Below are positions 1-8,853 of a stretch of 64,000 nt of DNA, piece after piece; within the stretch, counting starts at the first letter, position 1; every line of letters starts with the position of its first letter. The stretch comes from an uncultured Saprospiraceae bacterium (GTDB taxonomy: Bacteria > Bacteroidota > Bacteroidia > Chitinophagales > Saprospiraceae): contig CALJPQ010000026.1 of the NCBI GenBank assembly GCA_937980645.1, positions 1-64,000 of the forward strand, in the 5' to 3' direction. The notes under the pieces were generated by a model, which was not told where the DNA came from, searched no databases, and saw nothing but the letters and a program-made list of their open reading frames with translations. The position numbers and the translations under genes are program-made.

Positions 1-1423
1 TGGCCAAATTAGGAGCGTCGCAGGCCAAAAAGAGGCCGCTCGGATTGGGTCCCCAGACGGGAGCCACGTTGTCGTTGACGGTAATGACCTGCGTAGCTGT
101 TACTGAATTGCCGGCGCAGTCGGTAACCCGATACGTTCGAACAATGGTCTGAGCGCCTGGGCAGCCCGTTACTGTCGCCGGCACGTCGCTCACGTGCTCG
201 CGGATGAGCTGCCCCGAAGGCGTGCAGTTATCCGTGGCAGTCACAGCTGCAGGATTGGGACCCGGCACCAAGTTGGCACAGGTATATGGGCCAAGCGTCG
301 GACCGCCGGGAAGGCCGGTAATCGTCGGCGGGACGGCATCCACAAAGATCACCTTGGCCGTCGCAAAGTTTTGATTGCCGCACTCGTCTTGAACGAAAAA
401 GCCCACCTGCACTTCTCGAGGCTGAGGAGCACAAGGCGGTGGCATCTGGGCTAAGACCGTAGCAGCAGTAGCTGGAGTTGGAGAGGTGCATGGAAATCCG
501 CTTCCTGGGCAGAGCACCGGACTAACACTAAACGAACCACCACAGTTGTCTGTTACCACTCCTCCACCGAAAGTATTCAACCAATTCTGGATAGGGGTAG
601 AAGGATCCGGATCGTCACACGCAAGCGTGAGATCGCTCGGAAGCGTCGTAAACTGCGGCGGCACATTATCCGACACCGTAATCACCTGAGTGCACGTGGA
701 GGTGTTACCATTAACATCCGTTGCCGTGTAGGTATGCAGCACCTGAAAACCGTTCACGCACGTGAACGAAAGAAGTGAAGTCGTGTAACTCACCGATGCA
801 ACCGCGCAGTTATCCGACACCGAACCACCCAAGGCAGCAAACTGAGCCGGTGTCAGGGGGCTGGGTGGAAAGGCCGCTGCATAGGCTGAAGCGCACGCAA
901 AAGACGCCGGCAGCGGACAAGTAATTACCGGGGGCGAGCAGTCCAGAATGGTGATGTTGAACTGAATCGCCGCACTTTTCCCTGTACCCGAAGGAGGTAG
1001 ATTCACCTCGCGGGTAACCCAAACGGTGTAGGTATTACCCACATCCGTGCAGTCCACGTCGTAGTTAGGGTCAGATGGCTCCAACGGATTCGTTGCAGCG
1101 GCATCTTCCCACACCTTGACCACGGAGCAGCAGCCCGGGTTAGAGGTTGTAGTGTACGTCGCCATCAGCGCAGCATTAATCTGCGCCTCGCCCAGCGAGT
1201 TCAAGCAGAGGTTGATGTTCATCGAAACGCCAGGAGCGTAGCTGATATCGCACGATACACCCGAGCAGGGCTGGGCATAAGCGGCATGCGCCCCTAAAAG
1301 CGTTAAGCAGAACATTGTCGCTAAGCGGGGTAAAGCGGACAGTGTTCTGCTCGAAAAAAAGTTGGTCAGCATTGTTCCAGCACGACCACAACCAGGCTGA
1401 GAGGCCTCGTAGACTTTTTTCAT
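1..1423 (-). CDS. Large secreted HYR-repeat protein, C-terminus beyond left edge (partial)
   Basis: The minus-strand frame starting at ATG 1423 stays open to the window edge, about 474 residues, and has no stop inside the window. The N-terminus has a basic start (MKK), then a hydrophobic stretch ending in AHAAYAQ, which looks like a signal peptide, although the start ATG gives an unusually long leader; the internal ATGs at residues 18 and 38 are alternatives. After that come Cys-rich repeats of the HYR/Ig-like kind, each with phrases such as TDNC, TATDVNGNTSTC and QVITVSDNVPP. Proteins of this type in Bacteroidota are cell-surface or extracellular and usually end with a T9SS sorting domain, which would lie outside the window. 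It is adjacent to two other giants of similar design. Partner and ligand are unknown. Confidence 0.85.
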   Translation of the reverse strand, partial: MKKVYEASQPGCGRAGTMLTNFFSSRTLSALPRLATMFCLTLLGAHAAYAQPCSGVSCDISYAPGVSMNINLCLNSLGEAQINAALMATYTTTSNPGCCSVVKVWEDAAATNPLEPSDPNYDVDCTDVGNTYTVWVTREVNLPPSGTGKSAAIQFNITILDCSPPVITCPLPASFACASAYAAAFPPSPLTPAQFAALGGSVSDNCAVASVSYTTSLLSFTCVNGFQVLHTYTATDVNGNTSTCTQVITVSDNVPPQFTTLPSDLTLACDDPDPSTPIQNWLNTFGGGVVTDNCGGSFSVSPVLCPGSGFPCTSPTPATAATVLAQMPPPCAPQPREVQVGFFVQDECGNQNFATAKVIFVDAVPPTITGLPGGPTLGPYTCANLVPGPNPAAVTATDNCTPSGQLIREHVSDVPATVTGCPGAQTIVRTYRVTDCAGNSVTATQVITVNDNVAPVWGPNPSGLFLACDAPNLA

Positions 1424-1705
1424 GAGATTGACAATTTAGTTAAGCGTTATTAGAGATAACCGGTAATTCCTTACATCTCAAGGGATTAAATGCGCTTTTT
1501 GAACGGTAATATCGGTTTTGGGTCGTTCGCTAAGCGCCGTGAGAGGCAGTCTTTTCTTGTATGCAAAAATAATGCCTGTCTTAAAAAGAACTTTAAACGC
1601 GATGTTTCATCGCTCTTTTACCGTGCGAAGGTACGCACGCGCTTCTTATCAATACAAGGGATAAGCGATTTTTTTTTCCACATACCCCATTTTTTTTCTC
1701 AAGGG

Positions 1706-1736
1706 CAAAAGTAGGGTCGAAGGTCGAATGCGCCAA
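1706..1736 (-). promoter_or_regulatory. Bacteroidota-type promoter for the partial HYR protein
   Basis: Read on the minus strand, TTG (1736-1734) lies 20 nt before TACTTTTG (1713-1706), matching the TTG...TAnnTTTG pattern of the Bacteroidota housekeeping sigma factor. It would give a 5' leader of about 280 nt before ATG 1423. A second TAnnTTTG match, TATTTTTG at 1571-1564, has no TTG at the right spacing. The rest of the 1424-1752 gap is AT-rich and shows no gene. Confidence 0.45.
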
Positions 1737-1752
1737 CAGCCTGGCATTTTTT

Positions 1753-2418
1753 TTATTTTAAGAAATACGCCAGCGAGCAGCGCAAGGCCGATGTCCGAAG
1801 GTATGGACCGGGTGCGGCGAAGTCCAGATAGCGGTACAAGTTTTTCATTCCCAGGTAGTAGCGGGCGCTGGCGCGGAAGCGCCCTTCGCCCAGCGCCAAG
1901 CCGACGGCGGCACCATAGTCTAAGCCCGAAAAGGCGTCGTTGAGTTCTACGGCGCGCACAGCACGGTTGATATTTTCATAGTCTCCTATCATATACTCGC
2001 GCTGCTGACGGTTGAGGTGGTCGAAGTTGCCGCCCAAAAAGGCGCCCGCCTGCAGCCACAACGGAACCTCTCGGGAGGGCTGCCAGCTGGCAAAAAGTGA
2101 AGTCTCAAAGGAATAATATTTATAGGTGTAGAGGTGATCCTCCGGCGGCGCACCAGCCCGAAAGTAAACCGCCCGCGCATGAGCGCCGCCCTCCGTCAGC
2201 ACCACCTCCTGCACCAGCTCCCAGCGCCGACGCGGGCCAACAGCAAAGGCAAAACCCACCACCGGCGCCACCCGCCCTGAGGCCGTTGTGAACAAATCCG
2301 AACGCAGCAGGGTGTACTGAACGCCCGTCAGAAGCCCCATCTGATACCGCAGCTGAGCCGTCAGCCCTAAAGGCCATAGCAAGAATAATCCGCTCCAAAA
2401 AAGTAACCTATGTCTCAT
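1753..2418 (-). CDS. Outer-membrane beta-barrel protein (PorT/OMP_b-brl-like)
   Basis: About 221 residues from ATG 2418 (MRHRLLF...). The reading frame is open further upstream to 2493, but that extension is the dispersed palindrome (encoding GQTSLAVT), so I chose the later ATG, which begins a clean signal peptide ending near GLTAQ. The mature part alternates polar and hydrophobic residues in strands rich in Tyr, Phe and Gly and ends with an aromatic-containing strand (LRCSLAYFLK), as in small 8-strand outer-membrane barrels of Bacteroidota. It lies between two giant T9SS-type genes, which might suggest a role in anchoring, but it does not resemble PorP/SprF. Function unknown. Confidence 0.7.
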   Translation of the reverse strand: MRHRLLFWSGLFLLWPLGLTAQLRYQMGLLTGVQYTLLRSDLFTTASGRVAPVVGFAFAVGPRRRWELVQEVVLTEGGAHARAVYFRAGAPPEDHLYTYKYYSFETSLFASWQPSREVPLWLQAGAFLGGNFDHLNRQQREYMIGDYENINRAVRAVELNDAFSGLDYGAAVGLALGEGRFRASARYYLGMKNLYRYLDFAAPGPYLRTSALRCSLAYFLK

Positions 2419-2431
2419 CTTCCCCGTAACC

Positions 2432-2447
2432 GCCAAACTTGTTTGGC
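2432..2447 (-). repeat. Dispersed palindromic repeat, copy A
   Basis: Minus-strand GCCAAACAAGTTTGGC followed by GGTTACGGGGAAG and then the ATG at 2418. The 7-bp arms GCCAAAC/GTTTGGC are perfect around an AA centre. It lies 14 nt ahead of the start codon of the small barrel protein. Confidence 0.85.
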
Positions 2448-2647
2448 CGTTCATTGTCGCTAAAAAAAACGTAAACCCAATCCCCCCTTGCACGCACTTC
2501 CCGTCTCAGATTGCCCAGCATTCCACTCTCGCACCCATGACGCGATAGCGATACCACGTACCGACAAAGCCGTTTTGAATAAAAAACAAACCCGGATCAC
2601 AGCCGAGGAATTCTTTGTGCGAAGATGCAGTATTGGATGCATACAGG

Positions 2648-2663
2648 GCCAAACAAGTTTGGC
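2648..2663 (+). repeat. Dispersed palindromic repeat, copy B
   Basis: Plus-strand GCCAAACAAGTTTGGC followed by TGCTACCGG, a diverged form of the GGTTACTGG tail of the other copies. It lies 3 nt beyond the stop codon of the 1983-residue protein gene, in opposite orientation to that gene and to copy A. Confidence 0.8.
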
Positions 2664-2665
2664 TG

Positions 2666-5600
2666 CTACCGGAGCAGGGTAACATCGCCTCGGCGCAGGC
2701 GCCGTTCGCCGTTGCCGGCGCAGGTAATTTCTATGAGCCAGACATAGACGTCGGACGGTGCGGGCTGGCCGTCGGCAGTGCCGTCCCAGGCGGCGGAGGC
2801 ACCGAAGGCCTCGTAGATTTTTTGCCCCCAGCGGTTGTAGATGGCTAAGTAGGCGATGGTCTCCACGCCTTCGTAGGGAGCGGGTTTGAAGACATCGTTG
2901 TGGCCGTCGCCGTCGGGAGTGAAGGCGTTGGGCATGCGAATGCGCATCGGGTCGCAGGGAGGCAGCGGGAAGAGCCGGTAGGTGAGCGTATCGGCGCAAC
3001 CGTCGGCGTTGAAGATGAATACCGAGTAGGTGGCCGTGTCGGTGGGCGTTACGGAGGGTGAAGTACAGTTGGTACAGGAGAGGCCCACCGTTGGCGTCCA
3101 CAGGTAGTTGGCGTATCCGGCGGGTGCCTGGAGCGCCAGCGTCTGGCCAGGGGTGAAGAAGAGGGTATCTTCGCTTTGCGGCAGCACGGGTGCGGTCAGG
3201 TCTTCAATCCAAATGCAGTGGGTGCTGTCGCAGCCGGCGCTGGAGGGAAACTTGCGGCAGTACTGGCCACTCTGGAGCACGGGTTCGCCGAACACCCACA
3301 CGGTGTCGGAGGGGCAGCGGGCGACGCGCTCTTCGGTGTCGGGTACGCGCTCGAGGCGTAGGAGCAGGACACTGTCGCAGCCACCGGCGTTTTTGAGCCG
3401 ACGGGTGTAGAGGCCAGGCTCGTCGGTCAGCATGTCGAAGACCAGTACTGGTGTGCCCTTGCAGGTGCGTAGGTGGCCCAGGTCGGTAGTGTCGGGCTGC
3501 AGCACCACGATGCGGGCCGAGTCGCGCAGCTCGCAGCCTTCGGCGTTGGTTGCTATAATATAATAGGTGTGGGTAGCCGTTGGCGTCAGCGTCTGGGTGA
3601 GCGCATTCGGCTGAGTGATGCCTGGTCCTTGCCATTGCGCGCTGGTGGCGCCGATGAGTTGCAAGGTAACAGCATCGCCTGAGCAGACGGGGCTGGGATA
3701 CGGCGCCAGCTGCGGCCCGGGCACCGCGCGCACCTCGAAGAGGTGAGTGATAGTGCAGCCGGCGGCCCCGGTCTCCTGAAGCACAAAGGGGAAGATGCCG
3801 ACGGCAGGCGGCGTAAAGGCAAACGCTGGGCATGGGCAGGGTGGCAGCGCCAGGCCTCCCGTCCAGGCATAGGCGCGGTCGGGCAAGCTGTCAGGCAGGC
3901 CGACGGTCGTGATCTGCCCCACACAAGTCGTCTGCTGTTGCCACAGGACGGAGTCTATAGCGATGCGCAGGGCAGTGTCAGCACAGGTGCAGTTCTCGGC
4001 GCCCGGCAGCACGAGGAGCAGGCGGCAGAAGTCAGGCGCCGCCGGGCCGCTGAACGGCCGGGCAATGCTCTGGCCGGCGGCTAAGGTAAGGTTGGTGTTG
4101 TCCTTAGTCAGCACTGAGTCGGTACCAGGGGTGTAACGGCCGTCGCCGTTGACATCGTGGACGAGCCACAGCGCGGCGAGCGAGACCGGCGACGGCCCGT
4201 CGTTGCGCACTTCGGCGCGATACTGGCCGTTGCCGCCCACTACTCTGCCCGATGCGTTCAGGAGGACCAGGTCGGCGGCGTAGGGAGGCAGCAGTAGGAT
4301 GGTATTGCCTGTAACGGTGTAGATCACGCAGTTGCTGTTGAGCGTCGGGCAGAAGGCCACGGCGCGCTGCCGCGTCTCGACGCGCAGAGGAGCACCGTGG
4401 CAATCGGCCTGCTCGCCCGTGCGCAGGCGCAGTCCAAAGCGTATTACGTCACCGCTGGCGAGCCCCGCTGGCAAGGACAGGCGCAACTCCTGCCCCACCT
4501 GTTGGGGCGGCCCGACGGGCGCGTTCGACCCGGGTACATACGAGCCCAGCACATACGCATAACCCGGTGGTAGAGCAAGGTACAGGCTGTCGCCGGCCTG
4601 AGGCGAGCCACCCAGCAACACACTGACCTCCAGCAGGCGCTCAGCACGACACGACAGCGGCCCGCCCCCAGCATCCGTCAGCGCAATTTGGGTCGTGTAG
4701 GAAGGAACCGTGCCCTCCACCGCAATCGGGTCGCTGGCCTTGCGCAAGACATTGCTCGGCCGACCGCAGTACCACTCAGCGCGCCCGCCCAGAACAATCT
4801 GGCCGTTCGACACTACTCCGCACGTCGTTACCACCCGGAAGCGAATGCGCATGGCGTTCTGCGGCGCCATATTCACGCCGGGCAAGCCATCGGGAAGCGC
4901 TGCACCCAACAGAGCGGCCACGTCCCATTCCAGCACACCACCGCCCGTCGGCGTCGGGTCAGGGATATTCATCCACGCACTGCCCGCCGGATAGGCCAGC
5001 TGACACGAACCCGGCAACAGCTGAAAGCCCGCCGGCAACTGGATGGCCGCCACCGGCTTGTAGGCATGGCCCAAATCGGCGTTGGACAACTCCAACTCGA
5101 AATAACCCGACGTGTCGCACAGCGGGACGTTGTTGGACAGCCGCACCAGCTCCAACTCTATCTCCGGCTTTCGCGGCACTAAGCGAATGGTCAGAGTATC
5201 CTCGTCGCACACAAACGGCGGCTCAGGCGAGCAGGACCAGCCGAAGAGAATCTGTACCTGTTGGGGGTCGCAGGTCAGGTTGCGCGCCCGGAAGCGTAGC
5301 GTCCAGGTAACCAGCGGAGGCACCGTGCCCAGCTGAAACAGGCCATTGACGGCCGAAAACGTCTGGCCGGTCTCGACCACCGTCAACGTCGCGTCGGCCA
5401 GTCCACCATCTGGCGGCGTTACGAAGCGCACGTGATAGGCGGGCATGGGAAACGGCGTCAGGTTACGCAGCGTCAGGTCGAACATTGCCTCACCTTTTGT
5501 AACCCCGTAGGAAGGCTCAGCCGTACGAAGGGAGTCGCGCGGGACACTGCTAAAGAAACCAATGCCGCTCGTGAGCGAGTCCTGTCGAGTCTGCCCCTTG

Positions 5601-8600
5601 TTGATGCAGCCGCTGTAAGTGATGGTGAAGTACTGTGGCGCTCCGGCTGGCTCCTCCATCCGGCAATTGGGTGAGAACACATAGCGCGTGCTGAAGCGAT
5701 AGCCTTCGTCTAAAAGCTGAGCATAGAGGCTGGAGAAGTCCACGCGCACTTCGCCATCTATGAACTGGAAAGGCAAAGGCTGCGCCGGTAACAAAGGTTG
5801 ATTTTCCTGCAGGCGCAGCCATTCGAGCTGTACGGATTGGGGGCTAAGCCCCGTAGGCAAGCGAAGCCGATAATCAGAAAGCACCGAAAGCGGGCGTACC
5901 TCGTAAGGGAAAAAGTTGGGACGCGCCAGCTGGGCCGTATAGCCAAAGGGCACGGATTGCAGCGAAGCCTCGCATGGGCGGATGTTCCACCTACCCGCTC
6001 TTATGGTATCGCTCACGCCTGAGTATTGGAGCATAACGGTATCGCCTTCACGATATAAAAAACCACGCAAGTCTCCTGTTAATGTAGCGTGCAAACCTGC
6101 TTCTATATTGACTAAAGGAGGTCGGTTTAGTTGGGTGCGAATAAAGTTGAGGTCGTACTTCCAACGTGTAAACAGCGCCAGAGAATCGCCCGGCTTAAAA
6201 CGAAAGCCAGGCGGTAGGCATCCCTCCCCAGCCAGTGCTTGAAAATTAAGATTAAAAGCGCGACTCTGAGAAACCAATTCGTCTTTTGTAACGAAAGGTT
6301 TGATATTTATTGCCTGAACAACCGCGTAGATGCGCTCTATTTCTTTGGAGAAGTTGATATTTGGGCAATAGTAATACACGCCGGCAGTGCTGTCCCATAC
6401 CTGAACTGCCGCATCTAACAAGCGCACAGAGTCCTTATTGGCAAAATTGTATTGGGCGGAGTAGAGTGGATGGCCCCCTATAACAAACGTATCAAAAGCG
6501 TTGTCGTAAGCAAAATCGGTTCGGACCACCTCAAGAAAAACCTGGTGGAGAAGAGCACCCAAGGGCTCGCCCGCTACCATCTTCGTCGAAGAAACCATAA
6601 GCATGGTATCCCCCGCCATGAAACGGTTTAGCCGAATCTTGCTCTTGTCCAGCATGCCCGGCAGGTCGGCCATGCGATTATCGTCCGGGTCAGGAAAGCC
6701 CAGGCTTAAACGCTCGGCCCTCATGTGATGCCGTAAAAGGTACCCGTTTCCACCTATTGCTCCTCCGCCCCCCCCCGTACACCCCGGCCACACGCAGGTA
6801 GTCCGTAGCGCAAATGAGTCGCACGCTGATATCGCACAAGATAAATTCGCTTGTAAATGACGACTCAGCGAAATACGTGCAGCACCTAAATATCCGCAGT
6901 TACTGCAACTATCTCCCACTGCGGGGACCTGAGTCACCAGCGTACTGCCAGAGGGAGGCACTGTGCTCGCCCCTTCCCAAAGAGCAACGAAATTGGCCTG
7001 GGGAGAACACGTGTTTAACACCTTAAAATCCAGACGCAACAGTGAGTCCTGTATAGGCAATGCAAAGGCCATGTGTACCCGCTGATAAAAAGACGACGTG
7101 TCAATAGAAAACACCACAGGAGCCTTTCCACCGAGTAAAGGGAGGCCATTTGAGGGTGCCCAGAAAAGTCCCCAAGGCAATTCCAGCTGGATCCACACAT
7201 AACCGGAGTCGTTTCGCAGGCGATTGCTGTTGAGCACCACCTGCAGTTTGTATTCCTGCCCATCTTCCAGACACCGACCGATGCTGTAGTGAATGCGCCC
7301 TAAGAGCAAATCCTGGGGGTCTATTTTCACGGTAGTTATTTCTACCTCCGCATTTTGGCAGGGCCTGGGATAAAACTGCAGTAATGTCATTTCGGGAGAT
7401 AAAAGAGCACATACATCCCCACAGTAGTAGAAGTCATAATAAACCCACGCCGTATCACCCACAGGGATAAGGGGGAGTACAAAGTTAACTTTAGTTGCCA
7501 CCTCTCTGCCACATTCCGTAAGCGTAAGGGTGTCAAACTGAATAAGAGACAGCGGTGTGGTCTGCCCACCCTTTACAATACGAAAAGAGTAGGGGTCGAA
7601 GCCGGCCCATGACACGGAGGAGGAAAGCCCTGCCTCCATGAATACATTCTGTGCTTCCAGCTGCCCGACATTAAAAATGCCAAAAGCCCCGATTGAAGCT
7701 TCCTGAGCGCACCCGTCCCAGGCAAGTGGATAGCGAGCCGTCACGTCCACATCTACAGTTTTAGACGTCGGCTGGATAAACACATCCGCTAGCGCGCTAT
7801 CTCCCTGGCAAGGCGCCAGCGCAGGCGCGCAACTCCACGCCACAGACAGGTATGAGCGTGATTTCATGGAGGTGCAGGTGTCAATTTTCAGCCGCTCCAC
7901 GATGCGCACCGTTTCCCCGAAGTCGAGCAGGGTATCGCCATTGCCAAACTGACTGAAGAACGCGCCACTGAAGTAAGCCCGGTAATTGCTGCCGGTTTGT
8001 TGCTCTGCTGCTGCGCCCGGGGCGTGCACAGTGAAGCCGCCCTGCGAGGTGTCGCGCAAGAACAAATGCCGCACCGGCGCCAGTCGCGTATTGCGCACGT
8101 GGATGGTGCGCACCAGCGTGTCGCCGTATTCGCCCGAGAGCACGGCGTTGTCCACCTGCACGATGACCAACAGGCTGGTCTGTATCTGGAAATTGGAAGT
8201 TGTCAGCCATTCGCTGATGTTGCCGCTTTTCACCTCCAGCACAGCGCTGAACAGCTGCCCAGCATTGATGGCATCCGCCAGCGCGCAATCGGCATACACC
8301 TGAAAGCGCAACGCTGCCAGGGCGCCGATGCCCAGGTCGGACAGGCGGAAAACGGGCTGTTCCAGGTTGTTCAAATTCAACTCTGAGGCTCCCACGATGC
8401 TGCCCGGCACGTACTGCACGCCCGCTGGCAGCGTAACGGTCAGCGAGGCGCCAGCCACGGGAGCCCCCGTCTGGTTGCGCACCGACACAAAAAAAGTGTC
8501 GGAAGCGCACACAGCCAGCTGGTCAGGGGTCTGGAAAAACAGGGCGAACGATTGCCCGAAGGCAGGCGCCACAGCGCTAGCAATGCATAAGGTCAAAAGG

Positions 8601-8617
8601 AGGTGAAAAATACGCAT
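2666..8617 (-). CDS. Giant secreted protein with T9SS type B (gliding-motility-type) C-terminal domain
   Basis: 1983 residues. It has a signal peptide (MRIFHLLLTLCIASAVAPAFGQ), then a series of DUF11/Ig-like modules with phrases like LTVTLPAGVQYVPGS, and near residues 1700-1890 short modules resembling PKD/immunoglobulin repeats (SVTPTDTATYSVFIFN). The last 90 residues are a clear type B sorting domain: MPNAFTPDGDGHNDVFKP, YNRWGQKIYE, WDGTADGQPAPSDVYVW. That domain directs export by the type IX system and attachment or release at the cell surface. Promoter with good spacing at 8652-8683. Two oddities: a run of nine G/C at 6768-6776 in a Gly-rich segment, and a stretch around 5.8-7.7 kb that is visibly AT-richer than the rest of the gene. 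Adhesin or structural surface role is inferred only. Confidence 0.9.
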   Translation of the reverse strand: MRIFHLLLTLCIASAVAPAFGQSFALFFQTPDQLAVCASDTFFVSVRNQTGAPVAGASLTVTLPAGVQYVPGSIVGASELNLNNLEQPVFRLSDLGIGALAALRFQVYADCALADAINAGQLFSAVLEVKSGNISEWLTTSNFQIQTSLLVIVQVDNAVLSGEYGDTLVRTIHVRNTRLAPVRHLFLRDTSQGGFTVHAPGAAAEQQTGSNYRAYFSGAFFSQFGNGDTLLDFGETVRIVERLKIDTCTSMKSRSYLSVAWSCAPALAPCQGDSALADVFIQPTSKTVDVDVTARYPLAWDGCAQEASIGAFGIFNVGQLEAQNVFMEAGLSSSVSWAGFDPYSFRIVKGGQTTPLSLIQFDTLTLTECGREVATKVNFVLPLIPVGDTAWVYYDFYYCGDVCALLSPEMTLLQFYPRPCQNAEVEITTVKIDPQDLLLGRIHYSIGRCLEDGQEYKLQVVLNSNRLRNDSGYVWIQLELPWGLFWAPSNGLPLLGGKAPVVFSIDTSSFYQRVHMAFALPIQDSLLRLDFKVLNTCSPQANFVALWEGASTVPPSGSTLVTQVPAVGDSCSNCGYLGAARISLSRHLQANLSCAISACDSFALRTTCVWPGCTGGGGGAIGGNGYLLRHHMRAERLSLGFPDPDDNRMADLPGMLDKSKIRLNRFMAGDTMLMVSSTKMVAGEPLGALLHQVFLEVVRTDFAYDNAFDTFVIGGHPLYSAQYNFANKDSVRLLDAAVQVWDSTAGVYYYCPNINFSKEIERIYAVVQAINIKPFVTKDELVSQSRAFNLNFQALAGEGCLPPGFRFKPGDSLALFTRWKYDLNFIRTQLNRPPLVNIEAGLHATLTGDLRGFLYREGDTVMLQYSGVSDTIRAGRWNIRPCEASLQSVPFGYTAQLARPNFFPYEVRPLSVLSDYRLRLPTGLSPQSVQLEWLRLQENQPLLPAQPLPFQFIDGEVRVDFSSLYAQLLDEGYRFSTRYVFSPNCRMEEPAGAPQYFTITYSGCINKGQTRQDSLTSGIGFFSSVPRDSLRTAEPSYGVTKGEAMFDLTLRNLTPFPMPAYHVRFVTPPDGGLADATLTVVETGQTFSAVNGLFQLGTVPPLVTWTLRFRARNLTCDPQQVQILFGWSCSPEPPFVCDEDTLTIRLVPRKPEIELELVRLSNNVPLCDTSGYFELELSNADLGHAYKPVAAIQLPAGFQLLPGSCQLAYPAGSAWMNIPDPTPTGGGVLEWDVAALLGAALPDGLPGVNMAPQNAMRIRFRVVTTCGVVSNGQIVLGGRAEWYCGRPSNVLRKASDPIAVEGTVPSYTTQIALTDAGGGPLSCRAERLLEVSVLLGGSPQAGDSLYLALPPGYAYVLGSYVPGSNAPVGPPQQVGQELRLSLPAGLASGDVIRFGLRLRTGEQADCHGAPLRVETRQRAVAFCPTLNSNCVIYTVTGNTILLLPPYAADLVLLNASGRVVGGNGQYRAEVRNDGPSPVSLAALWLVHDVNGDGRYTPGTDSVLTKDNTNLTLAAGQSIARPFSGPAAPDFCRLLLVLPGAENCTCADTALRIAIDSVLWQQQTTCVGQITTVGLPDSLPDRAYAWTGGLALPPCPCPAFAFTPPAVGIFPFVLQETGAAGCTITHLFEVRAVPGPQLAPYPSPVCSGDAVTLQLIGATSAQWQGPGITQPNALTQTLTPTATHTYYIIATNAEGCELRDSARIVVLQPDTTDLGHLRTCKGTPVLVFDMLTDEPGLYTRRLKNAGGCDSVLLLRLERVPDTEERVARCPSDTVWVFGEPVLQSGQYCRKFPSSAGCDSTHCIWIEDLTAPVLPQSEDTLFFTPGQTLALQAPAGYANYLWTPTVGLSCTNCTSPSVTPTDTATYSVFIFNADGCADTLTYRLFPLPPCDPMRIRMPNAFTPDGDGHNDVFKPAPYEGVETIAYLAIYNRWGQKIYEAFGASAAWDGTADGQPAPSDVYVWLIEITCAGNGERRLRRGDVTLLR

Positions 8618-8651
8618 GGGCGGCAGGTTGAGTTTATGGCTTAATTAAATG

Positions 8652-8683
8652 CAAACGTACAGCATCCTCAGGCATTTACGCAA
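8652..8683 (-). promoter_or_regulatory. Promoter for the type B sorting-domain giant
   Basis: Minus strand: TTG (8683-8681), 21-nt spacer, TACGTTTG (8659-8652), about 35 nt before ATG 8617. It matches the Bacteroidota consensus in both boxes and spacing. Confidence 0.7.
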
Positions 8684-8853
8684 TGGATCGCATGCCAGAA
8701 AAAAGCAGAAAGGCTATTCTTTTTACAGCCACTGACACGAGAGGCATTTAGCCTCCGTTGCACCTGAAAAACCACAGAAGGCAGCCCCCCTGCCGTGGCG
8801 GAGGATGCCGGAAGCAAACTTTTAGCACATGTTCCAGCGTACGCTAGCCCTCC

